DNA of 64,000 bases from Hericium rajendrae. Lineage: Eukaryota; Basidiomycota; Agaricomycetes; Russulales; Hericiaceae. The notes beneath the pieces are model-generated. The model ran no database searches and was not told where the DNA came from. It was given only the letters and a program-made list of their open reading frames with translations. Positions 22,853 to 34,493 of the stretch are shown here, piece by piece. The stretch is from NCBI GenBank assembly GCA_033439255.1, contig CM065878.1:2108001-2172000 (forward strand). Reading direction: 5' to 3'. Numbering within the stretch: position 1 is the first letter of the stretch; each line of letters begins with the position of its first letter. The position numbers and the translations under genes are program-made.

Positions 22853-25378
22853 GCAGTGTGTCGGTTGTAAGACAGGTTCGTAAATCTTCTGCGCGTGGTT
22901 ATCTCGTTGGACTTCTTTGGTTATACTTCAGGGTATTCGCATCGAATGATGTATCTGTACGATAGCGTGAGATAGGTTCTAGTATGCTTATGCACCTTTT
23001 ATCAGTGATATCGTTTCTGTATTGTTTGTTTCGTTCCGTTTTGCCTTATGCTTTGACTTGTCCGTAGTCGGAAATGCTCTCGATTTACCTTACTTGATCC
23101 GCCATATACGTATCTGGTCTTGTAGCTTTCTCTGTTGGTTGTGATCGGTACGATACTTCTTGTACGTTGCGAGCATCTAACGCTGTAGTAATGTGAACCA
23201 ATGAACTGAAGATTGTGCTCTTCGTGGCTGGCTCGTCTCCTGCAGCTGTGGGCACTAAAAGATATTCAGATTTCTTCCGGTTCACGACTGTTGAAAGGCA
23301 ATCGGATTGTTTTGTCTCATAAATTATGAAATTCCGGGTATGTGACAGAATGGCGAATGGACAAACGATGGGTCAGGTCAAACGAGATGTAACCAAACGC
23401 CGAGATCCAGATGACGCCAAAAGGCAGTCAGATTGCGGTCGGCGACTCCCTGAAAATGGCTGGGTGAATACGTGCGATATCAACTCCCGCATGGTAATGG
23501 TAGTCTTCTCGAAGATGTCATCTGGAGACTTACTCGCATCAGGGCAGGCCGATAGGGAAACATGCATGGTATCATCTGGTACGAACCAAACGTGAGGCGA
23601 TGGCTGAGAACGCAAAACACCGACAAGACTGAGACATGCCAAAAGGGATACGCAAAACTCGGAGCCAGGGCCGGGGGCGAGAATAGTGGGGGCGAGAACA
23701 GTGGAATGCACGGCAAAGCCCTTGCACTAGTTATATGCCAGGTGAAACGAGTCTATGGAGGGAAGGATGCAAGAAGACCAGTTGGCTTTGCCGGATGTCG
23801 TTTCACGTATGGCAGGAGTCTTGTAGAGCCGGCAAGATAGAAAGCAGCACGGTAGCGACGAGACAGATGACAAGTTGGCTAAATCTATGGATCAGGATAC
23901 AGCAATCGCAGTGAGGAGATTGCCGGCGTGGAGATGGGGGAGCTGGTTAAATATCTCACGAGAGCGAGTTATCGCCATGTGCTTCGATGTGAAGCCGTGG
24001 TGTACGAACAGGCATATGATTGGGATCATTAAACCGTTGCAAGATAAACGTGGAGGCCAGGAAACCTGCAGATTGAAGCTCTGAAGCCGTGACTCACGAA
24101 AGGAGCCGCGGAAACTGAAACAAACGGAACTAAACAGACTAGAAACAGTCAGTCCAAGTTGACGAGTCCGACGCGAAGGCGCGCGTCCACCACCGGTCAC
24201 ACTGGTAAGCTGCAGAGCACTCAGCATAGCTGATGCATCGTAGAGATCAAAATGGGGCAAGCCACCTGGCGAGCAGGGCGGAAGTCGTCAAAAGGGCGCG
24301 CCCCGACGGCCGACTCCGGCCCAATAAGGAAAGCGCTGAAGCTGCTTTGTCTTTTCGTTCGTTTCCGGGCTCATCATTTGCAGGAAGACCTGAAAAGGGC
24401 TGTTCAACGACCATGATCTAGGCGACCACGCTCGGAACCTGCCTTGTGTACCTGGGAAGGGACAGCTTCGTAAGTCGGACCGCTCCGTCACCAAGGAACG
24501 TGCCGCGACGAGCGCGACCACTTCTGGCAGCATCTCCATTCCTGGTTTCCCAGTCGCTATAATCACCACTTTCACTGTGCGTCAAAAGGGTCTCCGGAAC
24601 AGGCATGAAAGGTAACCTACCAAGGAAAAGACCGCTTGATCCTATATATTGCCCGGCTCGGCGCGCTCGACCTGACCTACCTGCCTTTCGCCAAATTTCT
24701 CATTATGGTTGTCGCTACCATGGCGAAGAGACAACGCCGGTCTTCACAATACGATTTTTCTGCGCAGGTGAGTGTCGTCTTGATAAAGGCAACCTCGGCT
24801 CTTGGGAGCCAAACATTGCGTTTCCCCCGCACCCACAGGGACAAACAACCACCTTTGGGGAGTCGCTCCTCCCCTCTGTCCGCAGGACGCCTAAAAATGT
24901 TCTTTCCGACTCAGCGTGCCACTTTGTCTTTGTTTAAAGCTCGGCCTCGCGACCATGCATCCTTTATTTACGCCGTTCTGAATTCATCTCCTCATTCTTC
25001 GTCTCATCTCCTCCTCCGCACATAGTTCTTTCCGGTCGAACCCTTTGCCATTCCCTTCTCTCGTGTCGCGCAAAAGGTACGTCCTCTCCGCCCCTCGTGT
25101 ATCATCCAGCTCGTTAATTTTCCTCAGATGTCAGGCCATCTGATTGGTGGACATCAGCTGACTCTACAGCCTACCCATGTTCGTCTTCCCATCTTTTGTC
25201 TAATCCGCGGGGCTGAACGTCTCATTAGGAGTTACCCGAACCCAATGCCCCGCAAGCGACTCATAATGCGACCTCACATGTTCGTGCTCAGCTCCTACCC
25301 CTCCGAATTTGCTTAATGAGACTACTCTAGCCTCCCAGCGCCCCCTCCAAGCATAGTACCATCCACCTTCCCCCGAAC
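22853..25378. other. Long intergenic spacer
   Basis: This 2.5 kb has only short, mutually overlapping frames without domains. A splice-like GTACGT...CTCAG pair at about 25069-25127 lies in the leader of the F-box gene and may be a 5' UTR intron. I see no transposon ends or protein remnants. Confidence 0.45.
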
Positions 25379-27087
25379 ATGACTTACGACCAGTGGGAAG
25401 ATACCATCTACAAGGCATACCTCCGGAAGCAGCCCGAGCCGACAGCCCCGGAGAGCGAAGAAAGGAAGGCTGAGCTCATGGGCATCGCTGACCGGTTCAA
25501 AGAACGTACGGCGAAGATTGCGATCATCCTTCAGTCGCGTACTCTGCGCAACGTTAACGAGATCGAACGACTTATTGATGCATTGGCGGAGGCGCGATGG
25601 AAGCGATGCGTTATCCTTTGGAGGCTCTTCCCTTTCAAACAGCTCCCCACCGAGATCGTCGTGAAAATCTTCCGCCAGGTGGCGTGGTCAGCTCGCGGTA
25701 ATGCGGAGACAAACCTGGCCCTCCTTCGTCTCACGTGGGTTTGCAGGCATTGGAGGAACATCGCTCTTTGCGACAAGGCGTTATGGAATACAATCTGGTT
25801 TTCGGAGTCATCCCCTTGGACACGGTCATTCACGTTCTTCGAACGGGCCGGGACTGCGCCATTGAGTCTCCGCATCGGCGAGAGCAACCGCTTTCTAGAA
25901 ACCCGCGACCGCAAGGACATCCTAACGAGGGAGCAGATGGAGTCGCTCATGGACCGAATCCTGACGAAGGTTGAACAGATCACAATGCTCGTCATCAGCG
26001 TCGAGGAGTGGCCCGCTGTTTACGCGGCTCTCAGTAAGCTTCGTGCCGCTGGTCGCGCGCGCCTTCTCTATCGTTTCGAAATCCATCGCCTTGGCCGTCC
26101 TTACACATGGCTACGTCCGGAGTACGAGACACACGAATATTTGGAGGCGTCGACGCTCTGCGGCGCTGATGCCCTTGCCCTACGGTATCTGTGCTGCAAC
26201 GGCGTGCACTTGAATTGGAATCGAACACCAATATCCAATCTCCAATGTCTCGACCTTCGTCGTATGCCCGCGCCATACAGCCCGTCCGTTGAACGCTTCT
26301 TCGAGATCCTACGCAGTTCTCCGAACCTGAGTCCCTTATACTCGATGGAGGTGGGCCATCATGGGACGACAAAAACCCTCATCCCGAGGTGCCTCCCGTT
26401 CATCTTCCCCATCTCGCCACGCTTGTCCTCGGCAGCTTCAGTCTCCTCCTATCCACCTTTATCGTCAAGGCGCTCGATGCTCCAAACGTCCGCGATCTGA
26501 CGCTCATGAACATGAACGTACGCGACTACGCTCCGCTTGCGAATGCGCTCATCGGCAGGTTTCCCAACGTCACTATATTGACGCTTTATGGGGTCGTCAT
26601 CGCACAGACGGCGCCCAATGGCAGGATCATAGCGCAATGGTTCATGTCGATGCCTCAAATTCAATATATGCGCGTTGGCGGACTGAAGCGACATGTGCTT
26701 CACGCATTCTTCATCGACGGCCGGTTACATCTCATGGACGACTACCCACTCATTCCCACCGACGCTCAGCGCAAACAGATAGAGGAGGCGCACCCGCCTA
26801 TCATCCTTCTCCCGAAGCTCAAGTATTTGGAGTACCAGTCCATGGACACGAATGACGTCCTGCAGTTCGGGCAGTTCAGGAAACACAAGGATGTGCCGCT
26901 AGAGAAGATCTACATCAACTCGCATTGGGCGGCTCAGATGAGCAAGCAAGAACGAGATTTGCTGCGGACGGTCAGTAGCCTCTATTCTATGTCGCCTCAC
27001 ACTCTGGCGCCTGAGTGCGAAATATTGCATATGATTCCATAGGTTGCGCGCGAAGTCAAAACAGGAAGCATGGAAAAGGAAGCTTGA
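25379..27087 (+). CDS. F-box protein (basidiomycete family, leucine-rich-repeat-like C-terminus)
   Basis: After a charged N-terminal helix, the F-box lies around residue 95: FPFKQLPTEIVVKIFRQVAW, then LTWVCRHWRNIALCDKALWN. Such proteins present substrates to SCF ubiquitin ligases through Skp1. The rest is a series of Leu-rich segments (LQCLDLRRMP, APNVRDLTLMNMNVRDYAPL, FPNVTILTLYGVVI) that would form an irregular repeat array. One base is missing at 26328-26330; inserting it in thought restores SSPNLESLILDGGGPSW and joins the two long frames. The stop is either 27042 or, if the GTCAGT...ATAG intron is spliced, 27087 with tail VAREVKTGSMEKEA. The substrate is unknown; agaricomycetes carry large expanded families of this type. 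Confidence 0.8.
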
Positions 27088-27428
27088 GGTCTTCCAAATT
27101 GTTCGGTCCAGTATTACGCTTTACACGCACGTATTTAAATAAGTACATTCATCTAGTTATCTTGCGCAATGTAGCAATAGAATCATTTAGTTTTTGACTG
27201 GAAAGAAAGAAATGGCTGAACTTTGAGGAAGAAGGTCACGAGACTGACACGGTGGGGTCATGGTCGAGCTGAGCGCGTCGCGTCCTTTGTTTGCACGCGT
27301 GCCTCCGGTTGATATCAGTTCAGTAATCAACATTTCCCTTCCTCCTCCTCTACATTGCATGTAGCCGTTTCTCTACCCTTTATACCTCAAGAACTTGTCC
27401 CAGCAGCACCTAAGACGCATCCAACACC
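27088..27428. other. Spacer between F-box and first homeobox gene
   Basis: The first half is AT-rich 3' flank; the second half, from about 27330, is a C/T-rich leader typical of a promoter. No gene is seen. Confidence 0.45.
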
Positions 27429-28416
27429 ATGTCAGTCGCCCGCCGACCTCTTTCGCGATCCTCAACAGCAACGACGATAGCATCAGACGACGATTCCGTC
27501 TCCGACGACGCGTCCAACGAAGTCCCATATGCCAGAAGACGAGCATCAAACAATCAGCTCCAAGCCTTACACAAAGTGTTCGTAACGAAACCTTACCCGA
27601 CTCGGGAAGAGCGCAATGAGCTCGCTAACGAAATTGGAATGTGAGATCCCTATAACCGACCGAGATAACGTACTGTTTGCTCATTGCACCTTCTTTCAGG
27701 GAATATAAAGCAGTCACGATCTGGTTCCAGAACAAACGTCAGTCCTCAAAACGCAAAGCATGGACTAAGAACTCCCGGGCCAAAAAGCGGGCGGAAGCGC
27801 GTCAGCCAGCCACGCCAGCCAGGCCTGCTCCCCCCTCAAGTCAATCGTATCCCTAGACCGCATCGCCTCTCTGTCTGAGAAGCCCGTATACAACCCACCT
27901 TATTCGCCATCTACGCCACGCCCGCCTCTTACCCCGCGCAAAGCAAGCAGCCGTGTGGCATTCGGTACTGTGACCCCACAGTCCCGATCTGATCTCTGGA
28001 AGTACATGCCCTCGTCGCCACCAGATCATCCTTCCTCCCCCTATGCGGACTTCCTTCCGACATCTGCCTTACCCTCGAAGTCGAAGTCGCTGGAGTGGGC
28101 ATGCGCCAAAGCCCGTTTAGATCACAAGCAGCCTCGCGGTAAAGAGAATCGACCTCCGAAGCCAGTCCCCTCGGGCCGCCGTCCAAAGAGGAGACCTACC
28201 GTTACCAACTCCGCGCATATGGATGACACGGACGTCAAGGCCAAAATGGAGTCGACCGAGATCATCGTACCTGGCACAAGCAGGCTTTCGCGCCACAGCT
28301 CGGTCAGAGATGAGTCGACTCTCTCTCCACGTACCGTTTCGTCACGAAGCGATCCACCGGAGGAGTTTGAAGCAGCAATGATTTTGTTGCAGTTGGGATG
28401 GAAAGGGAAGGACTAA
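27429..28416 (+). CDS. Homeodomain transcription factor A (first of a tandem pair)
   Basis: A nuclear DNA-binding protein with a canonical 60-residue homeodomain near residues 33-92: ARRRASNNQLQALHKVFVTK, then ELANEIGM, then AVTIWFQNKRQSSKRKAW, the third-helix WFQNKR recognition motif. A phase-2 intron splits the homeodomain after GM. Downstream are DLWKYMPSSPPDHPSSPYAD, then SLEWACAKARLDHK, a basic region KENRPPKP with GRRPKRRP, and a C-terminal helix EEFEAAMILLQLGWKGKD. One base is missing in the C run 27851-27853; the next frame continues LDRIASLSEKPVYNPP. The same architecture recurs in the next gene. It is not the A mating-type locus as usually arranged, since no TALE-type partner or MIP peptidase gene is adjacent. 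Confidence 0.85.
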
Positions 28417-28992
28417 AGTGGAGCCGCATAAGGTTTCAGATGAAAGACGCGTTTGCCATCAGGTATGTAAAGAGTTCGGTTTGTTTTGCTATGTTCGCCC
28501 GAGTGGATCCTTGTATTTTTTCTTCGGTTGTCCTTTTTCCCTTTTTATTCTGGACCCATACTCTTCCACTTCGTACACGTTACGTATGTTCAGTACTGTC
28601 CATAAACTGGTCCGACCAGTTGACTCTCCAGGTATTCCTTTGACGGTCTTCGCTGTCTAAAACGCCCTCTTTTGCCAACCATACCCTTTAATTCTGTCTT
28701 CATTAGTGTCGCAAGTTCCCTGTTGTCTGTACTCGCATGGCTCCTGTATTCCGTAAACTACCCATTCCCAATTCGTCTTATGTCACCGTTGATATGCAAG
28801 TCAGCCGCTCGATGAATATTGCAATTGTACCATCCACAAGTTGGTCTTTCTTCGTGTCACGGTGGTTCTTGCGGCGAGTTCGTGTAGGCACGGCACTTTC
28901 TTTCCATTTCTCGTCTTGAAGCTCATTAGGACGCGCCAAAATCCTCTTCATCTTTTCTGCGCTATCTCTGCTCACTATTGAGTACAACTTCA
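28417..28992. other. Spacer between the two homeobox genes
   Basis: This holds the 3' flank of gene A and a T-rich, C/T-rich promoter for gene B. The short frames seen here have no homeodomain-like or other domain. Confidence 0.45.
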
Positions 28993-30375
28993 ATGCGTCC
29001 TCCTACCCGAACCACTCGCTCGACTCATTCAATTACAACCACTAGCTTGTCGAGCAATAAGACTCAGCCTGAAGCAAGAACCCACAAGACGACGCATCGA
29101 GTGATACAACCATGTCCAAGTCCAGAGGATGGTTCGGTTCTTCCTCAGAACAGCGAGGGTGCTCAGGTTGTCGAGTACTCTGCCCACGTCATCCCGCCCA
29201 ACGGCCTCTCCATCGCGGTTCCGACCTCTGATCCTTCATCTGCCGATGTCTCTCTTGCGACTTCTCAGACTGAGAAGAAGCCTCGACACAGGATGACTGA
29301 CCGGCAGACACAGACTCTGGAGGCCTTATTTCACCAGAACACGCATCCATCTCGCGCAGAGAAAGAGAACCTTGCGTCAGAGCTCCAGATGTATGTCCTC
29401 TCGCCCGTCTTTTCGTCGCGATAACTCGAATTTATATATTTTCCCAATTCCGGCATTTAGGGACTTGAAGACGATCACGATTTGGTTCCAGAACAAACGA
29501 CAGACCATCAAGAAACAGCGCGACTCCACCAAGGTGTTTGTTCCGCCCTTTGATGGCATGAATGCCCTAGCATCTGCGTCTGCTCTAGTGACTCCCTTGA
29601 GGCTGGCCAATGGCTCGCAACCGCCTGCGCTCTATGAACGGTCAGTCCAGGCGGACTCTGGCCCCAGGACGATCAGCCTGTCGATGAAACTACCAGCCGC
29701 TACTCCTTTGCCTCGGCTTCCTCACACAGTACTATGCCCCAATCTAGTCCCCTGGACCCTTTTACTATGATCCATTACCAGCCCCGCTTGGCAACGTCAG
29801 CACTCATTCCTATACCCATCATTCATCCGCGTCATATACCACACTATCAACCACAATCTCTTCCATCACAACCTGCTCCGCCACCCATGTACAAGGCACC
29901 ATCGTCTGTTGATGCGCACGACCTATGGAAACATTTGCCCTCGTCCCCGCCGGAGGAGGCCTACTCCGCACACCCTAGCCCTGACTTGCATGGCTTCCAG
30001 CCTCACGAGCTTTCGAAGAATGACTTGATGACATCCAGCTACCAGCGACCGCGTACTCTGGAGTGGGCCTGTGCGCAAGTTTCGAAGCGGAGGCGACTCG
30101 ATGTTCGAGACGATGTTTTCGCCGATACCAACTCTAATGCCGACCTTGATTCGGACGAAGAGAATGAGCATGACAACAAGGATCTGGTTGAAGCGTCGTC
30201 CTATGCTGAGGGTATCACTTCAACGGCGCTCTTGACAGCTTCACCGTCTTTGTCTTTGTCCGACATTCGCGTCCCTCAGGAATACCTAGTTGCATTTCCT
30301 CCGGATGTCGTGCGAGGCGCTCAGCTGCTGCTTGCTCTGAAACAGTCTCTTGCATCTGGGTCCTCAGCTTCGTGA
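28993..30375 (+). CDS. Homeodomain transcription factor B (second of a tandem pair)
   Basis: The ATG at 28993 (MRPPTRTTRSTHSITTTSLS) begins a Ser/Thr-rich N-terminus; the frame upstream offers only TTG. The homeodomain follows: KPRHRMTDRQTQTLEALFHQ, ENLASELQM, then DLKTITIWFQNKRQTIKKQR, with an intron at the same phase-2 position as in gene A. The downstream motifs are shared with A: DLWKHLPSSPPEEAYSAHPS, RTLEWACAQVSKRRRLDVRD and a helical end VVRGAQLLLALKQSL. An acidic stretch SDEENEHDNKD may be an activation region. One base is missing in the C run 29662-29665 (SGPQDDQPVDETTSR across the break). The shared order of motifs and intron position argue for an old tandem duplication. Confidence 0.85.
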
Positions 30376-30659
30376 ACGTTCTCTGTCTTCATGTATAATT
30401 TCCAACTCGATTTGTATCTATACCGCCATGTATCCATTTACATCTTAAGTCTTGAAAACATTGAGCATGGAGAAACAGTGATTGCATCACATACAGTATG
30501 AGGTGTATCATATGAAAACGCGACGATGGTAAGACAATACTGTGATCTGAGTACCAGTGGACCGACACACGATGTGGATGTGGTGAAACGACAACAATGC
30601 AAAATAAGTAATTAAATGCGCAGAGATACAGATGTCCTCGGATGACGCTGTCGCCTACA

Positions 30660-33600
30660 TCACGGCGAGCTAGTCGCCATTTTCCGTTTTGAACCTGCTG
30701 CAGGCGACCCCGGCGCCGACGACGGACTGCTCGCAGGTGATGGATACCCTAGCGAAGGCTCTGCGCCGTTCGCTTTGGGAGCGCCGGCAGGCGTGCCGTT
30801 GGCAGATTTATGGACTCCATTTCTAGTCTCTGCGCCGTTGGAATGATTACGTGGTATTGACATCGGAGGTGTGCCTGGAGCTAAGCTATTGTCAATGACC
30901 GATGTTGAAAACGAAGAAGTAAACTCACATTTCACGGCGTGCTGCCGGAAGACTTCAACGAAGGTATTCATCTCCTGCCAATCCACAATCCGGTCTTGCC
31001 GCTCCCCTACTATCATCGCCTCGTCGACCTGTTCGTCGACGTCCATCTCCACATCCTCATCAGCGGCATCTTCCGCCGCGGAACGGGTTTGGCTTCCTCA
31101 TCAATGTCTGTGGGCCGCCGTTTGAGGAAACTTGTGATAAGAGGATCAAACATGGTCTCCAGATGGCATGAGATAGGCCGGTGCATTGAAGATATCAGCG
31201 ATCTCCTTGCCATTCCATGGTTTGGTGGTATCGACAGTAGTGCGCGGCAGATTCGAAGAATCGGAGAAAGCAGATTTCCCGAAAATATCCTGGAAGAGAG
31301 TGCGCTTTTGAGGTCCCTGAGCACCGTCGATGAGACCCTGTGCGGTCGATCCTTCGTCCGATGGTGCATGGACATCATTGCCAAAGAGAACAATGCCCCA
31401 TGTATCAGTAATACCGACAAGACTGAAAGAAGATGGTTCCTGGGATTGACCGGAAGGCTGAGGATACCAAGCCACGCTTCGCAGACGGAAGGGTACAGTG
31501 TGGACTTCGCTGGGGGTTGGCGTGCTGGGCTTGAACAAGGCAATGCGGGTTGGCGCATTAGCCTTGTCAGAGACTGCGGGGAGCTGGTACAGAACGATGA
31601 ATGCTTCAGATTTCGGATGCGGAACGATGTTGTCAATCGGCAGAGCGCTCCGATAATGCCATTGAACTGAGAAAAGTAAGTTGCTGAGCGTGCTGATGCA
31701 CAAACATAGAGTCGCACCTGACTGGGTGACCAAATCCCAGAGAACAATATCGAAGTTTGACGCAGTTACAAGGTAACGTCCACCAGATCCAACGAAATAA
31801 GCTGACGAAACTTTTTCGCACTCAGGCGTGGTGAGAGCTTGGATCAAAGTATTCGTAGCAGGATCGAAAAGAACGACATATGCCCCCAAGGAAACGGCGA
31901 GGAGGAACCATCCGAGGACCACGCGGCATGTCTGGGTATCTCTTGTCGGAAACTTGTACTGGACCGAGCATACCAAAACTCTACGAAAACAGGAATCAGT
32001 ATGCTTCAAGCAAGATACAAACCGAACTCAAGCTTACCTTCTTCGGCACCGCTGCGGTCTTTCGTCATCCGCAAGGCCCAGCTTTTGATATTACCATCTT
32101 CGCCCGTACTTATGAGGAGCGGTCCGCTCATCTCCGTGGATGCAGGACTAAACGTGAGTGCCGTCACTGTTTTGAGCCCATGCGGCCTATCTATCCTAGT
32201 GTTCAATATCCAGAATCCGGCTGCCTTATCCCATTCCCACATTTTGAGGTATACTTCTCCGCGGAAAGACTCATCACCTTCTCGGGAGTCGATGGTGGCC
32301 ATCCAGTCGCCAGTGGGTGAGATAACAGCACGCTCGACGCGTGATGGCTCGAGAGCCTTTTCGTCCTTTCTAGAGACACGATTCGACGGGGCGACTTCTA
32401 GCTCGGACAACAATATTGACGAAGAGGGTGAGTAGATCTGTAGCGATGACGGGTGGGAGGAGGGAATGATGAGGGTAGATGATGCGGAATGGACAGTTAA
32501 TGGTACGGATGTGGTTGACGATGGTCGGGTGTGCGACACGGCAGGATCTAGAGCAGGATGAGTATAAATGCTCGTTGACGTTATATGCGCCTTACGTACC
32601 TAGCTTAATGCGCGAGAACGTTCTTGACGGCTTGAGACGTGCAGCATTGATAAAGGCGAAGCTGGAGTCCGCAAGGCCTAGCAGGTACTCTTCCTCTCGA
32701 CTCGAGGCGCGCGAAACCGAGATGGTCGAGATCGGAGCTCCAACACGAGGAACGAATTCCTTCTTTCCAGAGTGCAGCTGCCAGATGACCAACACGGCCT
32801 CTTCTCCACCACTCAATAGATACGCGCCGTTGTGAGTAAAAGCCAAGGCAGAAACTGCATGCGCGTGCCAGTGCAGGGTAGTCGTCGGGGCTCGACTCTC
32901 AACACCAGGAACAGGGACAGCGATCGTCTCATTCAAGCAATACCATAGCCGGATATTGCCCGTGTCGTCTCCTGTCGCAAAGTATTCTTCGGAAGGATGG
33001 CATGCCAGACATGTAAGCGCCTCGGGAGACACAAATTTGGTAAAGCCAGCCTTGAGGTTCACCGTGGAGGCAACGTATGCTTTGTGCCCTCCGATGGCCA
33101 CGAGCCACAGTCCGTTGGGAGTCACAGCGAGACCTTTCGTCAAACGTGTCTTCCCGACTGCGGTAATTTCACTGGACTTCTGGATCGGAGATTGTGCTGT
33201 AGCGGCGGTCGCCTTCAAGGATACACGAAGAACGACACAATTCTCCTCAATAGTTTTGCCTAAAGTAGGACGATCGTATCACATGGTGGGAACAGACAAA
33301 GGATTCGTGACATACCACTTTTGTTCGTCTTTTTGCTCTGCTGACCTGCAGAGACGAATACATAATCCTTGAAGTTTTCATGTACGGCGAGGTGGAAGAT
33401 CGGTTGGTTGAGATTGACCGTCTGCAGCAGCAGTGCGTCCAAGAAGTCCCAGACCTTGACGTTTCCATCGAGAGAGGCAGTGATTAGTTGAAAGGCATTA
33501 TGGGGGTTCAAGACTGCAGAGGTGATGAGATCGGTATGTCCGTTCGAGTTGCCGACTGAGCTTCCGGCAGATGCAGCGGACAGAGTCGAGACAATTTGTC

Positions 33601-34010
33601 CCGTAGAGGAAGAATAGACCTTGATAGACGATCCGACGATAGAGAAAAAGTAGCTGTAGAAAATAAATGTACGAAATCTCGTTAAGCAAGACTCACATGC
33701 CACACGAGCGTCGAGTTACGCACCTCCCATCCTTCGTAAACACTGGTGGATGTCGACTAGCAGATGACTCCGTCAACGAAACCCATGGCCAAGGCGTCTC
33801 TTGAGATGCACTCGCAGAGGTACTCGCCTCCGCAGGTCCCTCCGCAAACATCTGTCCTGCCTCGTCCTGAACGCGTCGTTGCGCTCCACTGCTCTCCTCC
33901 TTCCCTTTCCCTCTCTTCAGCTTCCGCTTCGCCGATTTTTCCGGACTGTCCGGTAGTGGTATCTCGTTTGGAGGTCGTGGTGGCCCAATTTTGGGTTTGG
34001 ACGCTGCCAT
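30660..34010 (-). CDS. UTP17: WD-repeat U3 snoRNP protein UTP17/NAN1 (WDR75)
   Basis: A nucleolar t-UTP component of the small-subunit processome, needed for pre-18S rRNA transcription and processing. The ATG at 34010 opens a Lys-rich tail (SAKRKLKRGKGKEESS). WD40 blades follow in order: SLDGNVKVWDF, YFATGDDTGNIRLWYCLNE, LHWHAHAVSALAFTHNGAYL with LSGGEEAVLVIWQ and KEFVPRVGAPISTISVS (the strongest match to WDR75), LKMWEWDKAAGFWILNTRID, STGEDGNIKSWAL, and ASNFDIVLWDL. The C-terminal region has APAYLMPSG, MFDPLITSFLKRR and VFRQHAVKCE, then an Ala/Ser/Pro tail ending KRKMATSSP. One base is missing at 31080-31081, where an acidic DAADEDVEMDVDEQVDEA stretch resumes in the next frame. About seven introns. 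Confidence 0.88.
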
Positions 34011-34493
34011 GGCAGGCGTCGAGTGAAGCGATGGACTCTGCGTCGGTGCGGTTGCCGATTCGAAAAAAAGTCGCTTCCGAACAAGTTTGGACTGACGCCC
34101 ATGTGCCGATTATGGAAAGTATTTCCTTTTCCGTATTGTGGCAGATCTAATGCAAGGAATCAAAAAAGACGGTAATCATGATGTTCGTTTCTCCTTTGCG
34201 ATGGCCCATAACTCAGCTGGGGAACACATCAAAATAGAGCGAGGTGATCTATGTGCAAAGCAAACTGATGTCGCGGATCCGGATCGGAAGATTGAGCGGT
34301 CGCCGCGACTGAGTCGTACGTAGACGGTAGCGGCATACAGGAAAATTGCATTGAGATAGAAACATAAGAACAATGAGTATAACATAACAAGAGCAACAGA
34401 TGCACTGGCAACACAAGAAATGCGACACAACAGCAAGATACACGAAGGTCAAGATGCGAATACAGAACCGACAAGATGACACATAGCAGCTAC
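34011..34493. other. Spacer upstream of UTP17
   Basis: This holds the UTP17 promoter and the methyltransferase 3' flank. It is AT-rich from 34330 to 34460. Nothing else is seen. Confidence 0.45.

Noticed and set aside
22853-25378. Possible transposon relic in the long spacer
   Set aside because: No terminal repeats, target-site duplication or transposase/reverse transcriptase fragments could be seen.
27429-30375. A mating-type (HD1/HD2) locus
   Set aside because: Both genes are tandem, same-strand, similar canonical homeodomain types; no TALE-type HD1 partner and no MIP peptidase gene nearby.
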